64,000 nt of DNA from Betaproteobacteria bacterium (GCA_016791265.1 JAEUMY010000009.1:57925-121924), one strand, 5' to 3'; counted from the stretch's first letter, positions 38,756 to 48,177 are shown. Program-made: numbers and translations. The notes: generated by a model from the letters alone, not told the origin.

Positions 38756-41700
38756 TTACGGCAGGAAGCGCGCGCGATATTCCGGTGAGCCGATGAAGCC
38801 GCTGATCATGGCCGCGCGCGTCTTGGCGCCGCTGTCCAGCTGACCCACCCACCAGGTGTAGCCCGAGTCATCCGGGCGACGCTGCAACACGCCCCAGTAG
38901 GTCAGGATCGCGTCCACCCGGTTCTTGCTCGCGGCGACGAATGTGCCGGCCTCGGACAGCCCAGTCATCAGGCTGCCGCGCGTCTTGGCGCCGGAGTTGA
39001 GATCAGCGACACCGGCTGACAACTCGCTTGATGTCGGCGCCCGACCCAGCGTGTTCTGGTACACGCGGGTCACGTAGGGGCCGTTGTCCAGCGTGCCGTA
39101 GGTGGTGATGAACTCCGCGCTGTCGGCGAAAGCGTCGGCGATCTGCGCCAGCGTCTTGGCGCCAAGCTGTCCCGCCCAATACTGCTGGCCGGTCCACTGC
39201 GGCGTGCGGCCGAAGAACGCCAGATACAACCGCGCCACCGGCGCATGCTTGCCGCCGAAGTCCGCGCGACCGAAGAACGACTCGATCATGGACGCGCGGG
39301 TTTGCGCGCCTGATGCGAGATCATTGCTCCACTGCGTGACCTCGGCCGACGTCGCCTCGCGCTTCAGGACGTCGCGAAACGCCTGCATGACGAAGAGATT
39401 GTTCGCGGTGAACACGTCGTTGTCGCGCACGGTTGGGCTCTTGCTGACGCTCGCTTCGACGCCGTTCGGAATGCCGTCCACATCGCAGTCGGCAGCGCTG
39501 ACCGCCGTGCCGCACGCCGATACGTCGATGACCTGGAACGACTGATCCACGCTGGCGGCCGCAAGCACCTTGGCGTTGCCCGCCTGCGAGGCCCGCACGG
39601 TGCAGGTGCCAAGCGCGAGTGTGCGCAGCCGGTCGCCATCGACAGTGCAGATGCTCGTGGTGAGCGAAGCGTAGGTGGGCAACAGTCCCGATGTCGTGCC
39701 GGCGTTGAGGTCGAAGGTCACCGGGCTCAGCACGCGGCTCGGCAGCGCGGCGAAGCTGATGCTCTGTGTCTGCGCGGCGATGCTGAAACTGCGGTCCACG
39801 TTGGGGGCGGCCTGCCAGTTGGTGTTGCCCGCCTGAGACGCGCGCAGCGTGCAGGTGCCCACAGCGAGCAGCGTGGTGCGCGTACCCGAGACCGTGCAGA
39901 TCGACGGCGTCTGCGAGACGAAGGTCACCGGCAATCCCGAGCTCGCCGACGCGGACACGTCGAACGCCGCCGTGTTGATGACGCGGTTGACGAGCGCGTT
40001 GAACGTGATGGTCTGCGGCTGGGCGGTGATGTCTTTCGCGATGACCGGGCCGTTGGCGACGTTCAGGTCCAGGCCGGGGATGTTGACGCCGCCCCAGGTC
40101 TGCCCGACTTCACCCCACCATTGCCAGATGCGCTTGTTGACATAGAGATTGTTGGCCACGCCAGTGATGGTGTTCGGATTGGCCGGCGTGCCGGAAGCGG
40201 TGCCGCCCACCCCCTTCCAGCGCGCGATCCACACACTTTCCAGTTGGCCTTCCAGCGTGGCGAAGTTGTCGACGTTGCTCCAATGCACGTACATCGAGGG
40301 CACATAGCCACGCGCGCGAAGCTGCGTCGCCCAGCCGTCGATGAAGCTGCGTTCGGCGGCTGTGTCCGAGTTGTACTGCTCGAAGTTGAAGTAGATGACG
40401 TTGGGCTTGGTGATGCCGAGCGCTTCGGCCGCGTTGGCGGCGAGATCAGCCTCGGCCACACCTTGCGAGCGCGCGGTCGTGGTGTTGGTGCTGTGCTTGG
40501 CGCAGCTGGAGCACGAGGTGGTCGGGCTTTGGTAGCCCACCCAGGTGGGAATGAGCCCCCAGCCCTGGTTCAAGGTCTGCGTGATCCAGTTCGCGTTCAA
40601 GAGCGGCTGCGAGCACGCGCGATTGCGGCCACCCATGTAGAAGTTCACGTCACGATATGGGCTGGAATTGAACCAGGTCGTGAGCGTGGACAAAGACGGA
40701 ACGCTGCACACGTCGATGCCCTGTCGCGTGCTTTGGAAGACGCGCTTGGCGGCGCTCGCCGCCGCCGCCGCTGACTCTGGCGTGCGCGCGGGCGCGGGCA
40801 CCTCGGTCGCGTTGCCAGCCGCATCGAACGCGGTCAGCCGCTCAGCGTTGGCGCAGGTGATCTTGTCCAGGCATTCGCCGTCGGCCGAGAGCCACCAGCG
40901 CGTGCCGCCGGCCGAGGTGGTGGCCTTCAGCGTGCCGGAGCTTTCGATGTCGACCGGGAAGGACAGCGCCACGGCGGGAATTGCGAAGCGCGCCGGGCCG
41001 CTCAGCACGGCCGAACGCGTGTCGCTCACCAGGCGGGCCGCGCCGCCGTGCAAGCTGAGCGCCGCTTCGCCTTCCAGCGTGGTCGTGCCGAATCCCGAGG
41101 CGCGATAGTCGCGCAGTGATTGCCCGACGATGTTGCCGTCGGCATCCAGCCGGCTCACCAGCACGGGTATGCGCAGGCCATCGCTGGTCTGCAGCGGCAG
41201 GCCCGGCATCATCAGCGCGCCGTCGGGCACGTCGCTGATGCGAAGGGGATGCCAACTGGCGCCGCCATTGCGCGTCTGATACAGCGCGCTGCCGTCGGCG
41301 CCACCGAGGAGCCAGCCGTGCGTCGCGCTGATGAACTTCAACTCACCCATCGCGGGCGGCTCGCGCAGTTCCCGCCAGCTCGCGCCGCCATCCTGAGTCG
41401 CGTAGAGGCGGGCGAAGCTGAAGTTGGCGCTGGACGGCAGGCGCGCAATCGCGAAGCCGGTGTCGCCGTCGACGAAGTGAAGGTTGATCGTGCCGGCCGG
41501 TGCGGAAAGCGGTAACGGGGCGGCGAGCCAGCTCGCGCCACCATCCTGCGTGCGCCACACGGTGGCGCCATCGCCGGCGCGGTCCAGCGCCCAACCCTGC
41601 CGCGCATCAACAAATTGCAGCGCGGTGAGTGACGCGCCGCCGGCTGGCGAGCGATCGCGCCAACTCGCACCACCGTCCTTGGAGACGACGAGCCGGCCTT

Positions 41701-41980
41701 CGGACAGCGCCGCGATTTCGCGATCTCCTTTGGCACTGACCGCATCCAGCGGCGCGGCAAGCCGGCTTGGCGCGGTGCCGACCGTTGCGACGGACGCGGT
41801 GGGCGCGAGATCGGCCTGGAGCGGTGTGGCCGCTTCGGCGACGAGGCATGCGGCCAGCGCGGTGGCGAGCAAGCTCGATTGGGTGAGGCGGAAGGTGGGA
41901 CGTTGCCGCGGCTGCTTGGGCGTCAAGGTCTGTTTGGTCGTGCCAAGGCGGGGTTGGTCACCGGGTCGTGCGGGATGCAT
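38756..41980 (-). CDS. Large modular secreted protein: YCF48-like propeller, GH25-like barrel, Ig-like repeats, DUF4214
   Basis: 1074 residues; hydrophobic export segment at about residues 35-55. Order: YCF48/BNR-like repeats (DGGASWRD, DGGASWLA, DGGASWRE, NGGASWHP; about 60-270). Then a glycoside-hydrolase-like DUF1906-type domain (GIDVCSVPSLSTL ... GWGLIPTWVGYQ ... IYFNFEQYN ... MYVHWSNVDN; about 410-660). Then two Ig-like MBG-type repeats (QTITFNALVNRVI, QSISFAALPSRVL), and finally about four DUF4214 repeats (FRDVLKREAT, YLAFFGRTP, YQNTLGRAP, YWGVLQRRP). Probably an exported envelope-acting protein. Function not known. Confidence 0.8.
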   Translation of the reverse strand: MHPARPGDQPRLGTTKQTLTPKQPRQRPTFRLTQSSLLATALAACLVAEAATPLQADLAPTASVATVGTAPSRLAAPLDAVSAKGDREIAALSEGRLVVSKDGGASWRDRSPAGGASLTALQFVDARQGWALDRAGDGATVWRTQDGGASWLAAPLPLSAPAGTINLHFVDGDTGFAIARLPSSANFSFARLYATQDGGASWRELREPPAMGELKFISATHGWLLGGADGSALYQTRNGGASWHPLRISDVPDGALMMPGLPLQTSDGLRIPVLVSRLDADGNIVGQSLRDYRASGFGTTTLEGEAALSLHGGAARLVSDTRSAVLSGPARFAIPAVALSFPVDIESSGTLKATTSAGGTRWWLSADGECLDKITCANAERLTAFDAAGNATEVPAPARTPESAAAAASAAKRVFQSTRQGIDVCSVPSLSTLTTWFNSSPYRDVNFYMGGRNRACSQPLLNANWITQTLNQGWGLIPTWVGYQSPTTSCSSCAKHSTNTTTARSQGVAEADLAANAAEALGITKPNVIYFNFEQYNSDTAAERSFIDGWATQLRARGYVPSMYVHWSNVDNFATLEGQLESVWIARWKGVGGTASGTPANPNTITGVANNLYVNKRIWQWWGEVGQTWGGVNIPGLDLNVANGPVIAKDITAQPQTITFNALVNRVINTAAFDVSASASSGLPVTFVSQTPSICTVSGTRTTLLAVGTCTLRASQAGNTNWQAAPNVDRSFSIAAQTQSISFAALPSRVLSPVTFDLNAGTTSGLLPTYASLTTSICTVDGDRLRTLALGTCTVRASQAGNAKVLAAASVDQSFQVIDVSACGTAVSAADCDVDGIPNGVEASVSKSPTVRDNDVFTANNLFVMQAFRDVLKREATSAEVTQWSNDLASGAQTRASMIESFFGRADFGGKHAPVARLYLAFFGRTPQWTGQQYWAGQLGAKTLAQIADAFADSAEFITTYGTLDNGPYVTRVYQNTLGRAPTSSELSAGVADLNSGAKTRGSLMTGLSEAGTFVAASKNRVDAILTYWGVLQRRPDDSGYTWWVGQLDSGAKTRAAMISGFIGSPEYRARFLP

Positions 41981-42271
41981 GGCCTGTCTCCTCTCTAGTG
42001 ATGGTGGGTCCGGAACGCTTCTCTGGCGGTCTCGGAGGGGTCAATCAATTAGACGTCGCTAATACCAAATCCCCGGTTCAAGGTATTGCCTATGCACGGC
42101 GCCTTTGGACGAGCTTGGCGCTCTCGATTGACTCTCATCACTGCGCCGGCGAACCCCATTTTCAGAGGAGAGATCGCAGGTCATGCGCGGGTGGGCGATG
42201 TGATCGCCCGGCATGTCCGAAAATCTTCGCCAGCCGGCGCGGCGTTTTGGCGATTATGCATAGTTAATACC

Positions 42272-42287
42272 AAAGTGCAACCACTTT
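42272..42287. promoter_or_regulatory. Inverted repeat AAAGTG-CAAC-CACTTT
   Basis: A 6-bp perfect inverted repeat in an AT-rich stretch, flanked by TTAATACC and GTACCAATTAA. It may be an operator; the regulator is unknown. Confidence 0.35.
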
Positions 42288-42404
42288 AGTACCAATTAAT
42301 ATGACTGATGCCGGCATGACCAGGCCGCGCCGCGTGGTCCGCGGTGGGGCAGATGCCGATGCGTGACGAATGAAGGTCCGCGCCGTGCGCGGGGGGCACG
42401 CGAT

Positions 42405-42416
42405 GCGAATATTCGC
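42405..42416. repeat. Iterated palindrome GCGAATATTCGC
   Basis: Exact copy, intergenic, 34 bp beyond the stop of the GGDEF-like gene. Confidence 0.85.
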
Positions 42417-42449
42417 AGTGCGTTTTTTGATCGGCGTCGCGCCGACCGG

Positions 42450-43388
42450 TCAGCGGGCGCTGTCGTCCCCGAAGAAGTCCAACTCGCTTTCGGTGAGCAC
42501 GATGTCCGGCTTGCTCCGAGCGAGAAGATGCAGACTCGCGTCGCCGCTCGCGCGAAGACGGGCAGCGGTGAGCGCGCTCACCGCGCTGGCGAGCACGGTG
42601 CCGGGACCGGTGCCGGGCAGATACTGCGCCGCCCCGCACCATGCGCGGATCGCGGTCGGCGCGGCGCCGCCTTCGGATGCGGCGCTTTCCTTCAGCTTGC
42701 CCATCATGCGATTCAGCGTGTCGTCGATGTTGTGGTTGTCGCAAAAGCCGACGATGAACACATGTTCCCGCCAGCGGCCCAGCCAGTCGGTCTTGCGCAT
42801 GTTCATGGCGAGCAACTGACTCGTCTGGCTGACCGTCGCCTCCAGCGCGCCGATGCCCTGCGCGTCGGCGATGGATTCCGCGTCCGCCAGCTCGACCAGC
42901 GCGATGTGCAGCGTCATCTGCTTCCGGTCGGCGCGCGCGCAGTCCTCGGTCATGCGCCGTTTCACGGCGTGGCGCGTGTAGCGGCCGGTCAAGTCGTCGA
43001 TGACGCCGTGCGACTGGATGTGGCGGGCCGCGCGCTCGCTTCGCTGCGCCAGGCTCTCCGCGTCGCGCATGATGCGTCCGAGGAGGTCCGCATACTCGGT
43101 CGGCAACCGCGTGTCGCCGATGGCGAGCGGGCGCTTCAGCGCGGCGGCGACATCCTCGAGCGGCCTCAACAGCGCGCGAATGGCGACATAGCTCGCCACC
43201 GCGCCGGCGAGGCAAAGCGACACGATGAGGATCGCCAACCCGGTCTCGACGCGTCCGCCGAGCGCCGCCTTGACCCCGAGATAGACGACGGGCGGCACGA
43301 GGGCCGCGACCGCGAGGGTCACGCCCAACTTGCGGTCGAAGTCCTCGCGGGCGCCGGGGAAGTGGTTGAGCAGTGTGTAGAGCCGCAT
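42450..43388 (-). CDS. Membrane protein with degenerate GGDEF domain
   Basis: 312 residues. Two membrane helices (about 22-42 and 52-72), a HAMP-like linker, then a GGDEF-fold domain starting VIDDLTGRYTRHAVKRRM. The catalytic signature is replaced by REHVFIVG (no GGDEF or GGEEF), so it should not make c-di-GMP and may act as a receptor or allosteric partner. It lies 12 bp downstream of kefC. Confidence 0.7.
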   Translation of the reverse strand: MRLYTLLNHFPGAREDFDRKLGVTLAVAALVPPVVYLGVKAALGGRVETGLAILIVSLCLAGAVASYVAIRALLRPLEDVAAALKRPLAIGDTRLPTEYADLLGRIMRDAESLAQRSERAARHIQSHGVIDDLTGRYTRHAVKRRMTEDCARADRKQMTLHIALVELADAESIADAQGIGALEATVSQTSQLLAMNMRKTDWLGRWREHVFIVGFCDNHNIDDTLNRMMGKLKESAASEGGAAPTAIRAWCGAAQYLPGTGPGTVLASAVSALTAARLRASGDASLHLLARSKPDIVLTESELDFFGDDSAR

Positions 43389-43400
43389 GTCAGTCCCCTT

Positions 43401-45236
43401 TCACGCCTTTGAATGACCGTCGCGGGTGTCGGCGGCGGCGCGGACGTGCCAATCGCCGCCGTCATGCGCCTCGTCGAACGCCTGGCGATCCTTGGCGAAT
43501 TGTTCCTCCAACTCCTGCCGCCCCGCCTTGGAGGCGGTGAGGATCTTGGCGTCGTCGTTGAAGTGCGGAATGAGGGCATCCATGGTGGCGATGTTGTGGC
43601 GGCGGAACTGATCGGCCAGTTCGCGCGCTCGGTAGCGATCCAGGCCCAGCGCCTCCAGCGCATGGCGGCCGAGACGCAGCGCCGACTCGAACGTCTCGCG
43701 CTCGACCACTTCCACGTTGCGGGTGCGCAGCGCGACGTAGTGCGACACGTTTCGCGCCCGCGAGAGGATGCGAATATTCGGAAAGGACTTGCGCACCAGA
43801 TCAGTGAGGGCGAGGTTGGCCTCCACGTCGTCGATGGCGTTCACCAGCAGCCGGGCGCGGGCGGCCCCCGCGGCTTCGAGCAGGTCCAGCCGGGTCGCGT
43901 CGCCATAGAACACCTGGTAGCCGAAACGTCGCAACATCTCGATCTGGTCGGGGTCCTGGTCCAGCACGACCGGGCGGATGCCGTTGGCGATGAGCAGGCG
44001 GCCGATGATCTGGCCAAAGCGGCCGAAGCCCGCGATGATGACCTCTCCCGACTGGTCGATGGCATCGGCCTCGCGCTGCGCGGCCGCCTCGCGACAGATC
44101 CAGCGGTCGTGCAGGATCAGGAGCAGCGGCGTGGTTGCCATCGACAGTGCGACCGCGATGGTGAAGAGCGCGTTCCACTCCGGTGCGATGACGGCACTCC
44201 CCTTGGCGGCCGCGAGCACCACGAATGCGAACTCGCCGCCCTGCGACAGCAGCATGGCGAAGAGCAGGCGCTGTCGTGTGGTGACGCCCAGCATGCGCGC
44301 GACGAGCCAGAGTGTGGCGAGCTTCAGTGCCAGCAAGCCCGCCACCAGTCCCGCCACCATGAGCGGGCGGGACGTGAGCAGTCCGAAATCGATGCTCATG
44401 CCGACCGAGATGAAGAAGAGCCCGAGCAGGAGGCCCTTGAAAGGCTCGATGTCGGTTTCGAGTGCGTGGCGATATTCCGAACTCGCGAGCAGCACGCCCG
44501 CCAGGAAGGCACCGAGCGCCATTGACAGGCCCGCCGCAGACATGAGCAGCGCGATGCCGATCACCAACAGCAGCGCGAACGCGGTGAACACCTCCCGCAG
44601 GTGCGTGTTGGCGATGATGCGCAGCGCCGGCCGCGTGAGAAAACGCCCGATGACGATGACACCCGCGATGGCGGCGAAGGCGATGCCGGCGCGCTGCCAG
44701 ACGGGCGCGGAGTTGGCCGCTTCGCCTGCGCCGGCCACGGCGAGCAGCGGCACCACGGCCAGCAGGGGAATGGCCGCGATGTCCTGGAAGAGCAGCACGG
44801 CGAACGCAGACCGGCCCGTGGGTGTCTGGGTGAAGTTCCGCTCATCCATCGTGGCCATGGCGATGGCCGTCGACGAGAGCGCCAGTGCGAACCCGGCGGC
44901 GAAGGCTGCCCGCCAGTCCAGGCCCAGCGCCAGACCCGCGAGCATCAGCGCGCCGCCTGACAACGCCATCTGCAAGGTGCCGCCGCCAAACACTTCCTTC
45001 TTCATCGACGTGAGCCGCTGTGGCTCCAGCTCCAGGCCGATGACGAACAGCATCAGCACTACGCCGAATTCCGAGAAGTGCAGGATGCTCTCCACGTCGC
45101 TCACGAACTTGAGTCCCCATGGGCCGATGAGGGCGCCGGCGATGAGGTAGCCCAGCACGGCGCCCAGGCCAAAACGCTTGGCCAGCGGTACGCACAGCAC
45201 CGCGGCGGCGAGGTAGACGAAAGCGTCAACCAGCAT
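43401..45236 (-). CDS. kefC: Kef-type potassium/proton antiporter (CPA2 family)
   Basis: 611 residues. About 12 membrane helices (residues 1-385), then a TrkA-N/KTN nucleotide-binding domain (EVIIAGFGRFGQIIGRLLIA, the GxGxxG fold). LGYLIAGALIGPWGLKF, FVIGLELEP and ALALSSTAIAM are CPA2 signatures. Known role: glutathione-gated potassium efflux protecting against electrophiles. The gene for its ancillary oxidoreductase KefF overlaps upstream, supporting KefC or KefB identity. A near palindrome encodes PNIR. Confidence 0.9.
   Translation of the reverse strand: MLVDAFVYLAAAVLCVPLAKRFGLGAVLGYLIAGALIGPWGLKFVSDVESILHFSEFGVVLMLFVIGLELEPQRLTSMKKEVFGGGTLQMALSGGALMLAGLALGLDWRAAFAAGFALALSSTAIAMATMDERNFTQTPTGRSAFAVLLFQDIAAIPLLAVVPLLAVAGAGEAANSAPVWQRAGIAFAAIAGVIVIGRFLTRPALRIIANTHLREVFTAFALLLVIGIALLMSAAGLSMALGAFLAGVLLASSEYRHALETDIEPFKGLLLGLFFISVGMSIDFGLLTSRPLMVAGLVAGLLALKLATLWLVARMLGVTTRQRLLFAMLLSQGGEFAFVVLAAAKGSAVIAPEWNALFTIAVALSMATTPLLLILHDRWICREAAAQREADAIDQSGEVIIAGFGRFGQIIGRLLIANGIRPVVLDQDPDQIEMLRRFGYQVFYGDATRLDLLEAAGAARARLLVNAIDDVEANLALTDLVRKSFPNIRILSRARNVSHYVALRTRNVEVVERETFESALRLGRHALEALGLDRYRARELADQFRRHNIATMDALIPHFNDDAKILTASKAGRQELEEQFAKDRQAFDEAHDGGDWHVRAAADTRDGHSKA
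43770..43781. repeat. Iterated palindrome, near copy (GCGAATATTCGG)
   Basis: Eleven of 12 bases match; in kefC, read as NIR. Confidence 0.7.
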
Positions 45237-45759
45237 GGTTCACCGGTGCCGCGAGCCGTGCGGCGAACTCGGCCGCGCGCGCGGCCAGCGTCGCGTCGTC
45301 AATGAGATGCGCGCCATGCACGACGAACGGCGGTTCCCACTGCATGCGGCAGTAGCGTGCGGTCTGTTCCATCGGCGCCATGAACTGCGAGAACGCGCGT
45401 TCATGCATGCCCGCCTCGCTGTAGGCATGCTCATCGCCGCCGGTGGTGGGTGCCCACAGGAATGACTTGCCGACCAGCGCGTCGCCGCCCGGCCCGTAGG
45501 CGAAGCCGCGGACCAGCACCTTGTCCATCCAGTGTTTCAACAGACCCGGCGCCGCGTACCAGTACACCGGGTGCAGCATGACGACGCGTGTCGCTTCACG
45601 CAGCTGCGCCTGTTCATTCGTGACCGCGATGTCGAAGTCGGGGTAGCGGTCATAAAGCGAGTGGATACGAATATTCGCGACGTCTGTCGCGGCGGCCAGC
45701 AGCGCGCGCCCGGCGCGGGAGCGCGACGGGTAGGGATGGGCGTGGAGGACGAGGATCAA
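45226..45759 (-). CDS. kefF: KefF-like NAD(P)H:quinone oxidoreductase
   Basis: 177 residues from a TTG at 45759; this matches KefF length and puts the flavodoxin-fold start LILVLHAHPYPSRS at the N-terminus. Further blocks: LHPVYWYAAPGLLKHWMDKV and WAPTTGGDEHAYSE. KefF binds FMN and activates KefC. It overlaps kefC by 11 bp. The frame continues upstream into the cNMP-binding gene, but those residues are unlike KefF. Confidence 0.85.
   Translation of the reverse strand: MILVLHAHPYPSRSRAGRALLAAATDVANIRIHSLYDRYPDFDIAVTNEQAQLREATRVVMLHPVYWYAAPGLLKHWMDKVLVRGFAYGPGGDALVGKSFLWAPTTGGDEHAYSEAGMHERAFSQFMAPMEQTARYCRMQWEPPFVVHGAHLIDDATLAARAAEFAARLAAPVNHAG
45667..45678. repeat. Iterated palindrome, near copy (ACGAATATTCGC)
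   Basis: Eleven of 12 bases match; in kefF, read as ANIR (shifted by the base change but same residues). Confidence 0.7.
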
Positions 45760-45791
45760 GATCGCGCGCGAGCGCAGGCCGCGCGGGCTTG

Positions 45792-46148
45792 CTACAGCAA
45801 CTTGCCCAGCCGGCGCAGCCGATCGGCCATGCCCTTCATCACATTGAGCGCGAAGTCGGGCACCTCTCGCGTCATCTGGCGAAAGCGCATCTTGTCGATG
45901 GCGATGAGGGTGCATTCCTCGCGCGCCACCGCCGTGGCGGATCGCGGCGCGCCGTCGATCAGCGACATCTCGCCGATGATGGCCCCTGGTGCGGCCGACT
46001 CCACGATGGTGTCCTTGATGCGAATGTCCATGCGCCCGGTCACCAGCACATACATGTCCTGGCCACTGTCGCCTTCGCTGAACAGCGTGTGGCCGACGGG
46101 CACGATCTTCAAGTCGGTTTGATAGGGCAGCAGGTCTTCGAGGTTCAT
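45792..46148 (-). CDS. Cyclic nucleotide-binding (Crp-like) domain protein
   Basis: 118 residues from MNLEDLLPYQTDLKIVPVG. Only the cNMP-binding beta-roll is present: LFSEGDSGQDMYVLVTGRMD, then APGAIIGEMSLIDGAPRSAT, the phosphate-binding cassette (GEMSLIDGAPRSA). There is no helix-turn-helix, so it should not bind DNA directly. Upstream of kefF on the same strand. Confidence 0.85.
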   Translation of the reverse strand: MNLEDLLPYQTDLKIVPVGHTLFSEGDSGQDMYVLVTGRMDIRIKDTIVESAAPGAIIGEMSLIDGAPRSATAVAREECTLIAIDKMRFRQMTREVPDFALNVMKGMADRLRRLGKLL

Positions 46149-46247
46149 GATGTTCTCCCTGGTCTGTGGCCCGGCACTGGAGTAACCGGGTGTGAGGGAG
46201 TTTGGCAGATTTCGCGAAGTGGGTGAATCATCCCGAATGCTCAGGTT

Positions 46248-46259
46248 GCGAATATTCGC
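46248..46259. repeat. Iterated palindrome GCGAATATTCGC
   Basis: Exact copy, intergenic, between divergent genes. Confidence 0.85.
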
Positions 46260-46303
46260 AGGGTGTGTGAATTTGCCGAGAGATACTTGCCGCGGAGGCT
46301 GAA

Positions 46304-46794
46304 ATGAAAGCAACCGAAGCCAAACTTGTTGAGGGCATCGTTCTGGCACTGATGGGCTGTTTCCCGGCGGTGCGACGGCCAAGGACTTTGCCGGCCCCTT
46401 GCTGAGCGGATTCCTGGCCGGTCGCGAGGACAACTCGATCTCGGCCAGGTTGAAGCGAAGCGCCGAGGACATCGCGGGATTCCTGGTGGCGGTGGAAGAG
46501 GCGGGGCACACGAACCCGGGTGCCGGGTACTCGGCGCGGGTCGACTTTCTGGCGATCATGGGCAAGACCGATCTCACGCCGGCGCGGCTCATCGCGCTCG
46601 GCCTTGACCGCGATTGGCTGTTCGCATACTTGGAGGCGGTGGGCAAGGACGAGCTGGCGGAAGCTTCGCAGGGCCGGCGTGGACGCGTTCGGGATGCGTT
46701 GCGTCAGTTCGCCGACGCGGTGTTGGAAATCGCGCCGGACCTGCCGCCCGTTCGCCTCGAGTTCATGAGGGTGATGCTGCGCGACCGGCCCTAG
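46304..46794 (+). pseudogene. Hypothetical protein interrupted by a frameshift
   Basis: An ATG at 46304 with a strong ribosome site (GGAGG, 6 bp before) starts MKATEAKLVEGIVLALMGCF. After TTC CC near 46364 the frame breaks. One added base restores PGGATAKDFAGPLLSGFLAG, which runs on to 46794. In the annotated sequence the intact part is only an ORF from a TTG at 46399 (131 residues, SAEDIAGFLVAVEEAG). Either a genuine pseudogene or a one-base sequence error. Family unknown. Confidence 0.6.
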
Positions 46795-46806
46795 GCGATT
46801 CGCGAA

Positions 46807-47748
46807 TCAATAGCCCCGCTGCCGCTGGACGGCGCCGAGCGCTTTTTCTCCCCTCGCCACTCTGCGAATATTCGCAACGATCTGGGTCACCGCCTCGGCC
46901 GGCAGCGTCGCGGCGGCCACATGCGGTGTGATGCGAATATTCGCGTGGCGCCAGAGCGGGCTGTCGGCGGGCAGTGGCTCGGTCGCGAACACATCCAGCA
47001 GGGCGCCGGAGAGGTGGCCACTGTCCAAGAGTTTGAGCAATGCCTCGACATCCAGCTGATCGCCGCGCGAACCATTCACCACGTACGCGCTGACGGGCAG
47101 GGCGGCCAGCACCTCATGGTTGATGAGGCCGCGCGTCTCGGGCGTCGAGGGCAGCATGTTCACCAGCACATTCGTGTCCGTGAGCAGGGAACGCAACGCG
47201 TCGGCCCCCTGCATGCAGCGCACACCGGCAATCGACTTTTGCGAACGGCTCCATCCACTCACGCGATAGCCGAAATCTGCCAGCGTGCGGGCCACCTCAC
47301 CGCCGATGGCGCCCAGCCCCAACACGGACACGCGCACGTCGGCCCGCAGTCGTGGTCGCAACGGTTTCCATTCGCACGCCGCCTGCTGCTGCGAATATTC
47401 GCTCATGCGTCGCTGCCAATGCAGCACGCCCATGAGCGCGAACTCGGCCATCTGCGGGGCCATGCCGGCATCGGCCAGTTTCACCACTTGTACGTGGGGC
47501 GCGAGATCGTCGCGCATCAGCACCGCATCCACACCGGCGCCGAGGCCGAAGAACACGTTGAGTTGGGGAAAGCGCGCGAAATACCCGAGTGGCAGTCGCC
47601 ACCCCGCCAACCACTCGATGCCGGATGGGTCCGTGATGTCGTCCGCCGCCACAGCGTGAATGTCAGGCGCCGCGGTGCGAAAGAGCGCGACATATTCAGC
47701 CGTCTTCGGACCGGCCCAGACGGCGAGGGTGGGGGCAGCCGCGGGCAT
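46807..47748 (-). CDS. ghrA: D-2-hydroxyacid dehydrogenase, glyoxylate/hydroxypyruvate reductase A-like
   Basis: 313 residues. NAD(P)-binding VSVLGLGAIGGEVARTLADF, followed by WSRSQKSIAGV, fits NADP-preferring GhrA. Catalytic Arg in VVNGSRGDQLD, Glu in VFATEPLPADSPLW and His in ITPHVAA are present. It reduces glyoxylate or hydroxypyruvate in the cytosol. Three exact palindrome copies lie in the gene. Confidence 0.88.
   Translation of the reverse strand: MPAAAPTLAVWAGPKTAEYVALFRTAAPDIHAVAADDITDPSGIEWLAGWRLPLGYFARFPQLNVFFGLGAGVDAVLMRDDLAPHVQVVKLADAGMAPQMAEFALMGVLHWQRRMSEYSQQQAACEWKPLRPRLRADVRVSVLGLGAIGGEVARTLADFGYRVSGWSRSQKSIAGVRCMQGADALRSLLTDTNVLVNMLPSTPETRGLINHEVLAALPVSAYVVNGSRGDQLDVEALLKLLDSGHLSGALLDVFATEPLPADSPLWRHANIRITPHVAAATLPAEAVTQIVANIRRVARGEKALGAVQRQRGY
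46864..46875. repeat. Iterated palindrome GCGAATATTCGC
   Basis: Exact copy in ghrA, read as ANIR. Confidence 0.85.
46933..46944. repeat. Iterated palindrome GCGAATATTCGC
   Basis: Exact copy in ghrA, read as ANIR, only 57 bp from the previous copy. Confidence 0.85.
47391..47402. repeat. Iterated palindrome GCGAATATTCGC
   Basis: Exact copy in ghrA, read as EYS. Confidence 0.85.
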
Positions 47749-47754
47749 TGACGC

Positions 47755-48177
47755 CTACTGCTTGGCGAAGAGCTGGCCGAAGTCCTTGAACGACTTGAAC
47801 TCCAACGCGTTGCCGGCCGGGTCGTAGAAGAACATGGTGGCCTGCTCGCCCGGCAGCCCGGCGAAGCGGATGCAGGGCTCGATGGCGAACGGGATGCCGG
47901 CGGCGCGAATGCGGTCAGCCAGCGCGTGGAAGTCGTCCCACTTCAGCACCACACCAAAGTGCGGCACCGGTACGTCATGGCCGTCCACGGGATTGTGAAT
48001 GCGCGTGGACGTCTCCTTCGACAGATGCGCCACGATCTGGTGACCGAAGAGGTCGAAGTCGATCCATTCGTCCGACGAGCGGCCCTCGGGACAGCCCAGC
48101 ACGCTGCCATAGAAGTCGCGCGCGGCGGCGAGGTCGTTGACGGGAAAGGCGATGTGGAAGGGGGTGAGCGCAGTCAT
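47755..48177 (-). CDS. VOC-family (glyoxalase/dioxygenase fold) protein
   Basis: 140 residues. [20 protein letters not shown] is the first beta-alpha-beta module; metal-ligand candidates are the His in FHIAF, His in VPHFGVVL and Glu in NALEFKSF. Substrate unknown. It is 6 bp upstream of ghrA on the same strand, possibly co-transcribed. Confidence 0.85.
   Translation of the reverse strand: MTALTPFHIAFPVNDLAAARDFYGSVLGCPEGRSSDEWIDFDLFGHQIVAHLSKETSTRIHNPVDGHDVPVPHFGVVLKWDDFHALADRIRAAGIPFAIEPCIRFAGLPGEQATMFFYDPAGNALEFKSFKDFGQLFAKQ

Larger units (their letters stand above)
41981..42449. other. Intergenic region, AT-richer, with a possible operator
   Basis: About 470 bp upstream of the secreted-protein gene and downstream of the GGDEF-like gene. 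It contains a palindrome copy at 42405 and an inverted repeat at 42272-42287. TAATACCAAA occurs twice (about 42060 and 42266). No convincing gene. Confidence 0.5.
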
